Positions 34,627-45,637 of a DNA stretch of 64,000 bases are shown in pieces. The notes under the pieces are model-generated. The model searched no databases, had not been told where the DNA came from, and worked only from the letters and a program-made list of their open reading frames with translations. The stretch covers positions 1 to 64,000 of the forward strand of contig NZ_SISB01000016.1 of the NCBI RefSeq assembly GCF_004310295.1. Reading direction: 5' to 3'. The position numbers and the translations under genes are program-made. Source of the stretch: Pseudomonas sp. BGI-2 (GTDB taxonomy: Bacteria > Pseudomonadota > Gammaproteobacteria > Pseudomonadales > Pseudomonadaceae). Position 1 is the first letter of the stretch. Every line of letters starts with the position of its first letter.

Positions 34627-35194
34627 TCAGACCAACTCTTTAAGCCGATGCCACAACATCCCCAACGCCAACAACGGCGAACGCAGATACCTGCCACCCG
34701 GAAACGTCATATGCGGCACCTTGGCAAACAGATCAAACCCACCACCCTGCTGCCCACTGATCGCCTCGGCCAACAACTTGCCCGCCAAATGCGTGGCATT
34801 CAACCCATGCCCGGAATACGCCTGGGCGTAATACACATTCGGCTGGTCCTTGAGTCGCCCGATCTGCGGCAGGCGGTTGGCGCCGATGCCGATCATCCCG
34901 CCCCATTGATAGTCGATCTTCACCCCGCCCAGTTGCGGGAAGACTTCCAGCATCTTCGGCCGCATGTACGCGCCGATGTCCTTCGGATCGCGACCTGAAT
35001 AGTGGCAGGCACCGCCAAACAGCAAGCGGCGATCCGCCGAGAGTCGGTAGTAATCCAGCGCCACCCGTTGATCGCAGACCGCCATGTTCTGCGGCAGCAG
35101 TGAGTGCGCCAGTTCTTCACTCAACCGGATGATCGGGCTGCGACAGGCTGCTGGCGGCGTAGTAAGAGGCGGTGTGCTGGGCACGGGCATTCAT
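34627..35194 (-). pseudogene. FAD-dependent amine oxidoreductase, internally deleted
   Basis: From ATG 35194 the frame reads MNARAQHTASYYAASSLSQP, the N-terminus I associate with this group of Pseudomonas oxidoreductases, and stops after 25 codons. The C-terminal part of the same enzyme resumes immediately in another frame at LSEELAHSLLPQN and runs to a normal end (YYAQAYSGHGLNATHLAGKL). About 230-260 codons, including the FAD-binding GxGxxG, are missing. A frame from 35190 could give a 187-residue product with no cofactor site. The intact relatives (PA5309-like, about 427 residues) resemble gamma-glutamylputrescine oxidase. Confidence 0.85.
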
Positions 35195-35340
35195 GTGAGC
35201 GTCCCTGATTCAGTGTCTAGAAAATTTGACGGAGCATAAGCCGGACCTTTCGGCACGGGCAACACTGGTCGCTTGTTGCTGTCTGGATCGCGACTTTTGC
35301 GTCAGAATCGCGCTCTATTCCGCTTTGGGTCATCGCTTCG

Positions 35341-35694
35341 ATGAGTTGCAACACTCAGAAAATTCGCACGCTTCGGCAGCAGATTCCCTCGTTCGAGTGC
35401 GTGCCCGGCTGCCATGACTGCTGTGGGCCGGTGACCACCTCACCGGAAGAAATGTCTCGCCTGCCGCGCAAGACCCGGGCCGAGCAGGATTCGGCGATGG
35501 ATGAACTCAACTGCGTGCACCTGGGGCCCAATGGCTGCACGGTGTATGACGAGCGACCGCTGATTTGCCGGTTGTTTGGCACCACCAAGACCTTGCCATG
35601 CCCGAATGGGCGGCGGCCGGTGGAGCTGATTCATCCGCGGGTCGAGAAGCAGATTCATGAGTACATGGCTTCTACCCGGCAGGTGTTGGTCTAG
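35341..35694 (+). CDS. YkgJ-family cysteine-cluster protein
   Basis: A 117-residue protein of the CxxxCxxCC type: FECVPGCHDCCGPVTTSPEE, then LNCVHLGPNGCTVYDERPLICRLF (given in two overlapping parts). Eight or so Cys residues could bind zinc or an Fe-S cluster; the function of the family is unknown. No good Shine-Dalgarno sequence precedes ATG 35341. It stands alone, flanked by the decayed oxidoreductase and a REP pair. Confidence 0.82.
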   Translation: MSCNTQKIRTLRQQIPSFECVPGCHDCCGPVTTSPEEMSRLPRKTRAEQDSAMDELNCVHLGPNGCTVYDERPLICRLFGTTKTLPCPNGRRPVELIHPRVEKQIHEYMASTRQVLV

Positions 35695-35716
35695 CCAGTT
35701 GAACCGAGTTGCGGCC

Positions 35717-35792
35717 TTCGCGAGCAAGCCCGCTCCCACATTGGATTTGTGAACGACACCAATCCAATGTGGGAGCGGGCTTGCTCGCGAAG
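35717..35792. repeat. REP pair in outward orientation
   Basis: TTCGCGAGCAAGCCCGCTCC and GGAGCGGGCTTGCTCGCGAA lie tail to tail, with ATTGGATT and AATCCAAT pairing in the interior. Between the convergent YkgJ and dadR genes. Confidence 0.85.
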
Positions 35793-35817
35793 GCGTCCGG
35801 ACAGGCGCCAAAAAGTC

Positions 35818-36306
35818 TCAATCCGGGATCGGCAGGCTCAAACTCTCTTTCACCTCTTCCATCACGATATAGCTCTTCGACTCCCGCACATGCGGCAGCT
35901 TGAGCAGGATATCGCCCAGCAATTTGCGGTACGAAGCCATCTCGGAGATCCGCGCCTTCACCAGGTAGTCGAAATCCCCTGACACCAAATGGCACTCCAG
36001 CACGTGGGGCAGTTTCAGCACCGCACGTCTGAACTCTTCGAAAGTATCGCCGGATTTGTAGTCGAGGCTGATCTCGACGAATACAAGGAGACTACCCTTG
36101 AGGTGCTGCGGATTGAGCCGGGCGTTGTAGCCCATGATGATCCCTTCGCGCTCCAGCCGCCGGACGCGCTCGGTACACGGCGTGGTTGAGAGCCCGACCT
36201 TTTCCCCCAGCTCGGTGAAGGAGATGCGCCCGTCCGCTTGCAGGATCCGCAGAATGTTGCGGTCGATCTTGTCCAGCTCACGTTTCGTTTGAGTGTTGGT
36301 ACGCAT
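35818..36306 (-). CDS. dadR: Lrp/AsnC regulator DadR
   Basis: A 162-residue Lrp-type protein. The N-terminal helix-turn-helix is LDKIDRNILRILQADGRISF followed by KVGLSTTPCTERVRRLEREG; the C-terminal RAM domain contains HVLECHLVSGDFDYLVKARI. ATG 36306 is chosen because the Lrp family begins within ten residues of it; a longer frame upstream has no similarity. Divergent from dadA, the known arrangement in Pseudomonas, where DadR with L-alanine activates dadAX. Palindromes in the gap fit this role. Confidence 0.93.
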   Translation of the reverse strand: MRTNTQTKRELDKIDRNILRILQADGRISFTELGEKVGLSTTPCTERVRRLEREGIIMGYNARLNPQHLKGSLLVFVEISLDYKSGDTFEEFRRAVLKLPHVLECHLVSGDFDYLVKARISEMASYRKLLGDILLKLPHVRESKSYIVMEEVKESLSLPIPD

Positions 36307-36338
36307 AGGGGATGCGCCTCCGTGAAAAGGGTTTTTGC

Positions 36339-36387
36339 CGAGAATTCTCGCCAAATATAGGCAGTTATATAGTGAAAAGCACTGCCT
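36339..36387. promoter_or_regulatory. Two palindromes between dadR and dadA
   Basis: CGAGAATTCTCG at 36339-36350 is a perfect 12-bp palindrome. AGGCAGT (36359) and ACTGCCT (36381) form a second inverted repeat with a 15-base spacer over the A/T-rich TATATAGTG. Both lie in the 157-bp divergent region where DadR is expected to bind. Confidence 0.45.
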
Positions 36388-36463
36388 AATCTTTTTTACA
36401 CTGCGCACATCAATGCTCTACAACTACGAACGTCAGCGGCGAGCCGCGATGAGGGATATGAAA

Positions 36464-37768
36464 ATGCGCGTTATGGTCTTGGGTAGCGGCGTCATCGGTA
36501 CCACCAGTGCTTATTATCTGGCGCGTGCCGGGTTCGAAGTGGTGGTGGTGGACCGTCAGCCGGCCGCTGCCATGGAGACCAGTTTCGCCAACGCCGGGCA
36601 GGTCTCGCCGGGTTATGCCTCGCCGTGGGCGGCGCCGGGCGTACCGCTCAAGGCCATCAAGTGGCTGTTGCAGCGCCACGCGCCGCTGGCGATCAAAGCC
36701 ACTGCCGATATCGACCAATACCTGTGGATGGCGCAGATGCTGCGCAACTGCACCGCCAGCCGTTACGCGGTGAACAAAGAGCGCATGGTCCGTCTGTCCG
36801 AGTACAGCCGTGACTGCCTCGACGAATTGCGCGCTGAAACCGGTATTGCCTACGAAGGCCGCAGCCTTGGTACTACACAACTGTTCCGCACCCAGGCTCA
36901 GCTCGACGGCGCCGCGAAAGACATCGCCGTACTGAAAGAGTCCGGCGTGCCGTTCGAATTGCTCGACCGCGCCGGCATTGCCCGCGTTGAGCCGGCCCTG
37001 GCCAGCGTGACCGATATCCTCGCCGGTGCCCTGCGCCTGCCGAACGACCAGACCGGCGACTGCCAGATGTTCACCGTTCGACTGGCCGAAATGGCCGTGA
37101 AACTGGGCGTGGAATTCCGCTTCGGTCAGGACATTCAGAAGCTCGACTACGCCGGTGATCGCATCAACGGCGTGTGGATCGACGGCAAGCTGGAAACTGC
37201 TGACCGCTACGTGCTGGCACTCGGCAGCTACTCGCCGCAACTGCTCAAGCCGCTGGGCATCAAGGCCCCGGTGTATCCGCTCAAGGGTTACTCCCTGACC
37301 GTGCCGATCACCAACCCGGCGATGGCCCCGACGTCGACCATTCTCGACGAGACCTACAAGGTCGCGATCACCCGTTTCGACAACCGTATCCGCGTCGGCG
37401 GCATGGCTGAGATAGCCGGTTTTGACCTGTCCCTGAACCCGCGTCGGCGCGAAACCCTGGAGATGATTGTCAACGACCTTTATCCTCAGGGCGGTGATCT
37501 GGCCCAGGCGAGTTTCTGGACCGGTCTGCGTCCGACCACCCCGGACGGCACGCCAATCGTTGGCGCCACGCCGTTCAGCAACCTGTTCCTGAACACCGGC
37601 CACGGCACGCTCGGCTGGACCATGGCGTGCGGTTCCGGCCGTTTGCTGGCTGACCTGATGGCGAAGAAATCGCCGCAGATCAGCGCCGAAGGCCTCGATA
37701 TTTCCCGTTACGGCACCAAACTTCAGGAGTCCGCAAAACATGTCAATCCAGCGCCAGCTCACCAATGA
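36464..37768 (+). CDS. dadA: D-amino acid dehydrogenase DadA, small subunit
   Basis: A 434-residue FAD enzyme of the inner membrane that oxidises D-alanine to pyruvate. The dinucleotide motif is [20 protein letters not shown], followed by [20 protein letters not shown], and the C-terminal FAD contact is [23 protein letters not shown] 36464 is chosen because GAGGGA lies 7 bases upstream and the family begins MRVxVLGSG; the ATG at 36458 is too close to that site. First gene of dadA-ridA-dadX; its end overlaps the next gene by 29 bp. Confidence 0.96.
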   Translation: MRVMVLGSGVIGTTSAYYLARAGFEVVVVDRQPAAAMETSFANAGQVSPGYASPWAAPGVPLKAIKWLLQRHAPLAIKATADIDQYLWMAQMLRNCTASRYAVNKERMVRLSEYSRDCLDELRAETGIAYEGRSLGTTQLFRTQAQLDGAAKDIAVLKESGVPFELLDRAGIARVEPALASVTDILAGALRLPNDQTGDCQMFTVRLAEMAVKLGVEFRFGQDIQKLDYAGDRINGVWIDGKLETADRYVLALGSYSPQLLKPLGIKAPVYPLKGYSLTVPITNPAMAPTSTILDETYKVAITRFDNRIRVGGMAEIAGFDLSLNPRRRETLEMIVNDLYPQGGDLAQASFWTGLRPTTPDGTPIVGATPFSNLFLNTGHGTLGWTMACGSGRLLADLMAKKSPQISAEGLDISRYGTKLQESAKHVNPAPAHQ

Positions 37769-38093
37769 GCGCATGAGCCAGATCGTTGTCCACAGCGGCA
37801 CCGTTTATCTGGCAGGGCAAGTCGGCGACGACATGAGTGCCGGGATTGAACAGCAGACCCGTGAAACCCTGGCCAATATCGAGCGTTTGCTCGATCTGGC
37901 AGGCACCGACAAGAGCCGTTTGCTGTCGGTGACGATTTTTCTGAAAGACATCGACGCGCATTTCGAAGGCATGAACGCAGTCTGGGACAAGTGGCTGCCA
38001 AAAGGCGTTGCCCCGGCCCGCGCGACTGTTGAATCGAAACTGTGCGAACCGGAAATCCTGGTTGAGCTGTCGGTTGTTGCCGCTCTGCCGTAA
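37740..38093 (+). CDS. Rid-family protein in the dad operon
   Basis: A 117-residue YjgF-family protein distinct from the RidA at 10488. It has [36 protein letters not shown] and the substrate Arg in [20 protein letters not shown]. The gene starts 29 bp inside the end of dadA, so it is translated with it. It probably removes the 2-iminopropionate made by DadA, the known Rid reaction; by recall it is PA5303. Confidence 0.9.
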   Translation: MSIQRQLTNERMSQIVVHSGTVYLAGQVGDDMSAGIEQQTRETLANIERLLDLAGTDKSRLLSVTIFLKDIDAHFEGMNAVWDKWLPKGVAPARATVESKLCEPEILVELSVVAALP

Positions 38094-38190
38094 GCCTGTC
38101 AGAAAGATCCCTCTCCCGGTGCTGTTTGGCGGTTTACGCCGTCAGCCAGCGCCGGTTTTTATTCCCATGACCGCCTAGAAGCCTGCCGCC

Positions 38191-39264
38191 ATGCGTCCAG
38201 CCCGTGCCCTGATCGACCTTCAAGCCCTGCGCCACAACTTCCAGATCGCCCGTGAACTCACCGGGGCCAAGGCCCTCGCGGTGATCAAGGCCGATGCCTA
38301 CGGCCATGGCGCGGTGCGTTGCGCCCAGGCGCTGGAAGCCGACGCGGACGGGTTTGCCGTGGCCTGCATCGAAGAAGCGTTGGAGCTGCGCGCGGCGGGC
38401 ATTCGTGCGCCGGTATTGTTGCTGGAAGGTTTTTTCGAAACCGATGAGCTGTCGCTGATCGTCGAGCATGATTTCTGGTGCGTGGTGCATTCGTTGTGGC
38501 AGCTTGAAGCCATCGAGAACGCCGCGTTGAGCAAGCCGATCACGGTCTGGCTCAAACTCGATTCGGGCATGCACCGGGTTGGCCTGCATCCAAAGGATTA
38601 TCAGGCGGGTTATCAACGGCTGCTGGCCAGCGGCAAGGTGGCGAAGATTGTCTTGATGAGCCACTTCGCCCGTGCCGATGAGTTGCATGAGCAGGCCAGC
38701 GCCGAACAGGTTGCGGTGTTTGAAGCGGCGCGTCAGGGGTTGTCCGCCGAGGTCAGCCTGCGCAATTCGCCGGCGGTGCTGGGTTGGCCGCAGATTCCGA
38801 GTGACTGGGTGCGCCCGGGCATCATGCTCTACGGCGCCACGCCGTTTGAAGAAGCCAACGCCGTGGCCTCCCGTCTGCAACCGGTGATGACCCTGGAATC
38901 GAAAGTGATTTGCGTGCGTGAACTGCCGGCCGGCGAGCCGATTGGTTACGGCGCCAAATTCATTACCCCCAAGCCAATGCGTGTTGGCGTGGTGGCCATG
39001 GGTTATGCCGATGGTTACCCGCGCCACGCACCGACCGGCACGCCGGTGATGGTCGCCGGGCAGCGCAGCCAGTTGATTGGCCGGGTGTCGATGGACATGC
39101 TTTGCATCGATCTGACCGATGTGCCGCAAGCCGGCCTGGGTTCGACCGTCGAGTTGTGGGGCAAAAACATCCTCGCCAGCGAAGTGGCCGCAGCCGCTGA
39201 CACGATTCCCTATCAGATCTTCTGCAACCTGCGCCGCGTGCCAAAGCTCTATTCCGAGGGTTAG
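38191..39264 (+). CDS. dadX: Catabolic alanine racemase DadX
   Basis: A 357-residue PLP enzyme converting L- to D-alanine. The PLP lysine is in [20 protein letters not shown] and the opposite catalytic Tyr in [20 protein letters not shown], with [12 protein letters not shown] following. The call of catabolic DadX, rather than anabolic Alr, rests on its place downstream of dadA and the Rid gene. Together they turn L-alanine into pyruvate through D-alanine. Confidence 0.95.
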   Translation: MRPARALIDLQALRHNFQIARELTGAKALAVIKADAYGHGAVRCAQALEADADGFAVACIEEALELRAAGIRAPVLLLEGFFETDELSLIVEHDFWCVVHSLWQLEAIENAALSKPITVWLKLDSGMHRVGLHPKDYQAGYQRLLASGKVAKIVLMSHFARADELHEQASAEQVAVFEAARQGLSAEVSLRNSPAVLGWPQIPSDWVRPGIMLYGATPFEEANAVASRLQPVMTLESKVICVRELPAGEPIGYGAKFITPKPMRVGVVAMGYADGYPRHAPTGTPVMVAGQRSQLIGRVSMDMLCIDLTDVPQAGLGSTVELWGKNILASEVAAAADTIPYQIFCNLRRVPKLYSEG

Positions 39265-39390
39265 CGGTCAGCGGTCCGTACCGGAAGTCTACTGGCTGAA
39301 CAGGATTCAGGCCAAAGTGTTGTAAATACTGAACGCTGTCGCCATGATAACGCTCAATATTTCTACAACCTGAATCTTGGAGGCGCAAGC

Positions 39391-39939
39391 TTGGACGTCG
39401 GTGAACGACTGCAATCCATCCGTAAGCTCAAAGGTCTTTCTCAGCGTGAGCTCGCCAAGCGCGCGGGTGTCACCAACAGCACGATTTCCATGATCGAGAA
39501 GAACAGCGTCAGTCCCTCGATCAGTTCGCTGAGGAAGGTACTGGGCGGGATTCCCATGTCCATGGTCGAGTTCTTTTCCGAAGAGATCCTGCAGGAAAAA
39601 CCGACGCAGATCGTCTATAAAGCCAACGAGCTGATCGATATTTCCGATGGCGCAGTGACCATGAAGCTGGTCGGTCGGGCGCATCCGAGCCGGGCTATCG
39701 CATTCCTCAATGAAATCTACCCGCCTGGCGCCGACACCGGTGACGAGATGCTCACCCATGAGGGCGAGGAAACCGGCATTTTGGTGGAAGGGCGACTGGA
39801 GCTGGTGGTCGGTCTCGAAACTTTTGTGCTCGAAGCCGGCGACAGCTACTACTTTGAAAGTACCAAGCCGCACCGTTTCCGTAATCCGTTCGATGCGCCG
39901 GCGCGACTAATCAGCGCAGCTACTCCAGCGAATTTCTAA
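39391..39939 (+). CDS. pauR: XRE-cupin regulator PauR
   Basis: A 182-residue regulator. Residues 1-60 form a Cro/CI-type helix-turn-helix (QSIRKLKGLSQRELAKRAGV, SMIEKNSVSPSISSLRKVL) and residues about 100-180 a cupin sensor (SYYFESTKPHRFRNPFDAPA). Start is TTG 39391, 7 bases after GGAGG; no ATG fits. By position and sequence it matches PA5301, PauR, a repressor of polyamine-degradation genes in P. aeruginosa that is released by polyamines. kauB in this window is a plausible target. Confidence 0.85.
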   Translation: MDVGERLQSIRKLKGLSQRELAKRAGVTNSTISMIEKNSVSPSISSLRKVLGGIPMSMVEFFSEEILQEKPTQIVYKANELIDISDGAVTMKLVGRAHPSRAIAFLNEIYPPGADTGDEMLTHEGEETGILVEGRLELVVGLETFVLEAGDSYYFESTKPHRFRNPFDAPARLISAATPANF

Positions 39940-40108
39940 GAAAAGAGGCGTCCCGCCAGCATTGCGGAGGTGCCCGAGTTGTTTTTCCGCCACGCATAAG
40001 ACCCCTTCGACTTTAGGGTTGTTTCAGTGCGGCGGGCTTACCGCTATACTTGCGCCCGCCTGCGAACCGTGGCCGTGGGCGTGACTAGCCACCATTGAGG
40101 GTGAACGC

Positions 40109-40534
40109 GTGAACCTAATTATGAAAATGCTGGCTGCACCAGCAACCGTATTGGCCCTATGGGCTGTCAGCGCTCAAGCTGCGACGAACGACGATATTGC
40201 AAAACGCCTTGAGCCCGTCGGCCAGGTTTGTGTGACGGGCAAAGAGTGCAAGGGGATGGAAGTCGCTGCTTCGGCGGGCGGCGGTGATGCCAAAACCCCT
40301 GACTCTGTGATTGCGAAACATTGCAACGCTTGCCACGGTACCGGCCTGTTGGGCGCGCCGAAAGTCGGTGATGCGACAGCCTGGGGCGACCGCGCCAAGA
40401 AAGAAGGCGGCCTTGACGGCTTGCTGGCGAAGGCGATCTCCGGCGTCAACGCGATGCCGCCTAAAGGTACCTGCGCCGACTGCTCTGATGCAGATCTCAA
40501 GGGCGCCATCCAGAAGATGTCCGGCTTGAAATAA
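40109..40534 (+). CDS. cycB: Cytochrome c5-type protein
   Basis: A 141-residue exported cytochrome. The signal peptide ends AVSAQAATND; the haem site is KHCNACHGTGLLGAPKVGDA, with the distal Met in VNAMPPKGTC. A further pair of cysteines (CADCSDADL) follows, as in c5-type cytochromes. GTG 40109 is preferred because GAGGG lies 8 bases upstream; ATG 40121 would still leave a usable signal. It is soluble or weakly membrane-bound in the periplasm and may carry electrons to terminal oxidases. Confidence 0.93.
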   Translation: MNLIMKMLAAPATVLALWAVSAQAATNDDIAKRLEPVGQVCVTGKECKGMEVAASAGGGDAKTPDSVIAKHCNACHGTGLLGAPKVGDATAWGDRAKKEGGLDGLLAKAISGVNAMPPKGTCADCSDADLKGAIQKMSGLK

Positions 40535-40550
40535 GCCTCCGTCTTGAGCG

Positions 40551-40577
40551 AAAAAGCCGCTTGCGAGCGGCTTTTTT
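40551..40577 (+). terminator. Intrinsic terminator of cycB
   Basis: AAAAAGCCGCT TGCG AGCGGCTTTTTT, a strong stem 16 bp after the stop codon with a T tract. Confidence 0.9.
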
Positions 40578-40670
40578 GTGCCTGCGATTTGTGTTCGGGG
40601 ACTATTCTTTGCAGCAAAGGCCCGGCAAGCTCGGTCCAACCCCAATTCACGGAATGTTAGGGAGGATCAG

Positions 40671-42593
<1,923 letters not shown>

Positions 42594-42610
42594 CGGTTAA
42601 CCGAAATCAA

Positions 42611-42702
42611 AATGTGGGAGCGGGCTTGCTCGCGAAGGGGTCGCGACAGTCGACATCATAGGTGACTGACACGGCCCCTTCGCGAGCAAGCCCGCTCCCA
42701 CA
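42611..42702. repeat. REPIN between convergent genes
   Basis: Copies at 42613-42636 and 42679-42702 face inward; GGGGTCGCGAC and its partner TGACACGGCCCC extend partial pairing into the interior. Confidence 0.85.
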
Positions 42703-42723
42703 TTGGTTTTGAGGTGTTGCGGG

Positions 42724-43326
<603 letters not shown>

Positions 43327-43365
43327 CTAGCTTGTAAAAAGTGTTTGGTTAAAAAGTAGGCAATT

Positions 43366-45375
43366 CTAGCGCTTTAACATCGCGCGTATATCCGCCAATG
43401 CGGTATTACCGCGAACCGCTTTAACTTCGACCGGCGTGTCATCGTTGCCTTCCCACGCAAGGTCGTCCGGCGGCAGTTCATCGAGGAAGCGGCTCGGCGC
43501 GCAATTGATGATCTCGCCGTATTGCTTACGCTTGGCGGCGAAGGTGAACGCCAGGGTCTGACGGGCGCGGGTGATGCCCACGTAGGCCAGGCGGCGTTCT
43601 TCTTCAATGGTGTCGGCTTCGATGCTGGAGCGGTGCGGGAGAATTTCCTCTTCCATGCCCATGATGAACACGTAAGGAAATTCCAGACCCTTGGAAGCAT
43701 GCAAGGTCATCATCTGCACACCTTCGGCACCGTCTTCCTCTTCCTGCTGACGTTCCAGCATGTCGCGCAGGACGAGTTTGCCGATGGCGTCCTCGACGGT
43801 CATTTCGCCTTCTTCGTCTTTCTCCAGCGTGTTCTTCAGTGCCTCGATCAGGAACCAGACGTTACCCATGCGGTAATCGGCGGCCTTGTCGCTGGAACTG
43901 TTGGTGCGCAGCCAGTTCTCGTAATCGATGTCCATGACCATGCTGCGCAGCGCCGAGATCGGGTCTTCGCCGGCGCACTGCTCGCGGACCTTGTCCATGA
44001 AGCGCTTGAAGCGCGACAGGCGATCGGTGAAGCGCGCATCCAGGTGCTCGCCCAAACCGATTTCGTCGGTGGCGGCGTACATCGAGATTTTTCGCCCGGT
44101 GGCGTAGTTGCCAAGCTTCTCCAGCGTGGTCGAACCGATTTCCCGGCGCGGGACGTTGATCACCCGCAGGAAAGCGTTGTCGTCGTCCGGGTTCACGATC
44201 AGGCGGAAGTAGGCCATCAGGTCTTTCACTTCCTGACGTCCGAAAAAGCTGTTGCCGCCGGACAGGCGATACGGAATCTGGTGGTGCTGCAGCTTCAGCT
44301 CGATCAGCTTGGCCTGGTAGTTGCCGCGATACAGAATCGCGAAATCGCTGTACGGCCGATCCGTGCGCAAGTGCAGGGTCAGCAGTTCCACCGCCACCCG
44401 TTCGGCTTCGGCGTCTTCGTTGCGGCAGCGGATCACGCGGATCTCGTCGCCGTGGCCCATCTCGCTCCACAACTGTTTTTCGAATTCGTGCGGGTTGTTC
44501 GAGATCAGCACGTTGGCGCAGCGCAGGATGCGGCTGGTGGAGCGATAGTTTTGCTCCAGCATCACCACTTTCAGGGACGGGTAATCGTCCTTGAGCAGCA
44601 TCAGGTTTTCCGGCCGCGCGCCGCGCCAGGCATAAATCGACTGGTCGTCGTCACCGACCACGGTGAACTGGTTGCGCGTGCCGATCAGCAATTTCACCAG
44701 CAAATACTGGCTGGCGTTGGTGTCCTGGTATTCGTCCACCAGCAAGTAGCGGACCTTGTTCTGCCACTTTTCGAGAATGTCAGGGTGTTCCTGGAACAGC
44801 TTCACCGGTTGCAGGATCAGGTCGTCGAAGTCCACCGCGTTGAACGCCTTGAGCGTGCGCTGATAGTGGGTATAGACGATGGCGGCGGTCTGTTCCTTGG
44901 GGTTGCGCGCGTTTTCCAGGGCTTCGGGCGGCAGGATCAGGTCGTTCTTCCACGAGCCGATCATATTCTTGATCTCGTCGACGCCGTCGTCGCCCGAGTA
45001 TTCCTTCTGCATGATGTCGGTCATCAAGGCTTTGACGTCGGTTTCGTCAAAGATGGAAAAGCCCGGCTTATAGCCCAGGCGAACATGTTCCTTGCGGATG
45101 ATGTTCAAGCCCAGGTTGTGGAAGGTACACACCGTCAGGCCACGGCCTTCGCCGCCCTTGAGCAGGGTGCCGACCCGTTCCTTCATCTCGCGCGCGGCCT
45201 TGTTGGTGAAGGTCATGGCGACGATGTACTGGGCGCGGATGCCGCAGTTCTGGATCAGGTGCGCAATTTTGCGGGTGATCACGCTGGTCTTGCCGGAGCC
45301 TGCGCCGGCGAGCACCAAAAGAGGGCCGCCGACGTAGCTCACGGCTTCTTGCTGCCGGGGATTGAGTCGGGACAT
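43366..45375 (-). CDS. rep: ATP-dependent DNA helicase Rep
   Basis: A 669-residue UvrD/Rep-family 3'-5' helicase. Motifs: QQEAVSYVGGPLLVLAGAGS plus GKTSVIT (Walker A), VDEYQDTNASQYLLVKLL, VGDDDQSIYAWRGARPENL, VMLEQNYRST and VQMMTLHASKGLEFPYVFI. Rep helps replication forks pass protein blocks. Length and motifs favour Rep over UvrD (about 720 residues). Alone on its strand between xpt and the divergent EAL gene. Confidence 0.96.
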   Translation of the reverse strand: MSRLNPRQQEAVSYVGGPLLVLAGAGSGKTSVITRKIAHLIQNCGIRAQYIVAMTFTNKAAREMKERVGTLLKGGEGRGLTVCTFHNLGLNIIRKEHVRLGYKPGFSIFDETDVKALMTDIMQKEYSGDDGVDEIKNMIGSWKNDLILPPEALENARNPKEQTAAIVYTHYQRTLKAFNAVDFDDLILQPVKLFQEHPDILEKWQNKVRYLLVDEYQDTNASQYLLVKLLIGTRNQFTVVGDDDQSIYAWRGARPENLMLLKDDYPSLKVVMLEQNYRSTSRILRCANVLISNNPHEFEKQLWSEMGHGDEIRVIRCRNEDAEAERVAVELLTLHLRTDRPYSDFAILYRGNYQAKLIELKLQHHQIPYRLSGGNSFFGRQEVKDLMAYFRLIVNPDDDNAFLRVINVPRREIGSTTLEKLGNYATGRKISMYAATDEIGLGEHLDARFTDRLSRFKRFMDKVREQCAGEDPISALRSMVMDIDYENWLRTNSSSDKAADYRMGNVWFLIEALKNTLEKDEEGEMTVEDAIGKLVLRDMLERQQEEEDGAEGVQMMTLHASKGLEFPYVFIMGMEEEILPHRSSIEADTIEEERRLAYVGITRARQTLAFTFAAKRKQYGEIINCAPSRFLDELPPDDLAWEGNDDTPVEVKAVRGNTALADIRAMLKR

Positions 45376-45637
45376 ACGAAATCAGGGAGTCATTTGCGAA
45401 ATGGGCCGGCATTTTAACAGGCTCAGCGAATTGTGCTGCTCTCTCCGACTTGTGACGCAGTACGCTATCTCTAATTGCCGGTTTTGATACTTTCAAGCAG
45501 GATGCGCGGTGTATTTGCGGCTAATGTTCGTATTCCAGACACAAAACCACGTTTGATAACTGATGTCATTTGGTCATTGGTTACCGGCGCGGCATAATGC
45601 CCGCCGCCTACATCTTTGCAGAGTCTAGGGAGCTAGC

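Noticed and set aside
34627..35190. A functional 187-residue oxidoreductase starting at 35190
   Set aside because: The family N-terminus is present one frame away at 35194 and the FAD-binding half is missing, so it is a deletion product.
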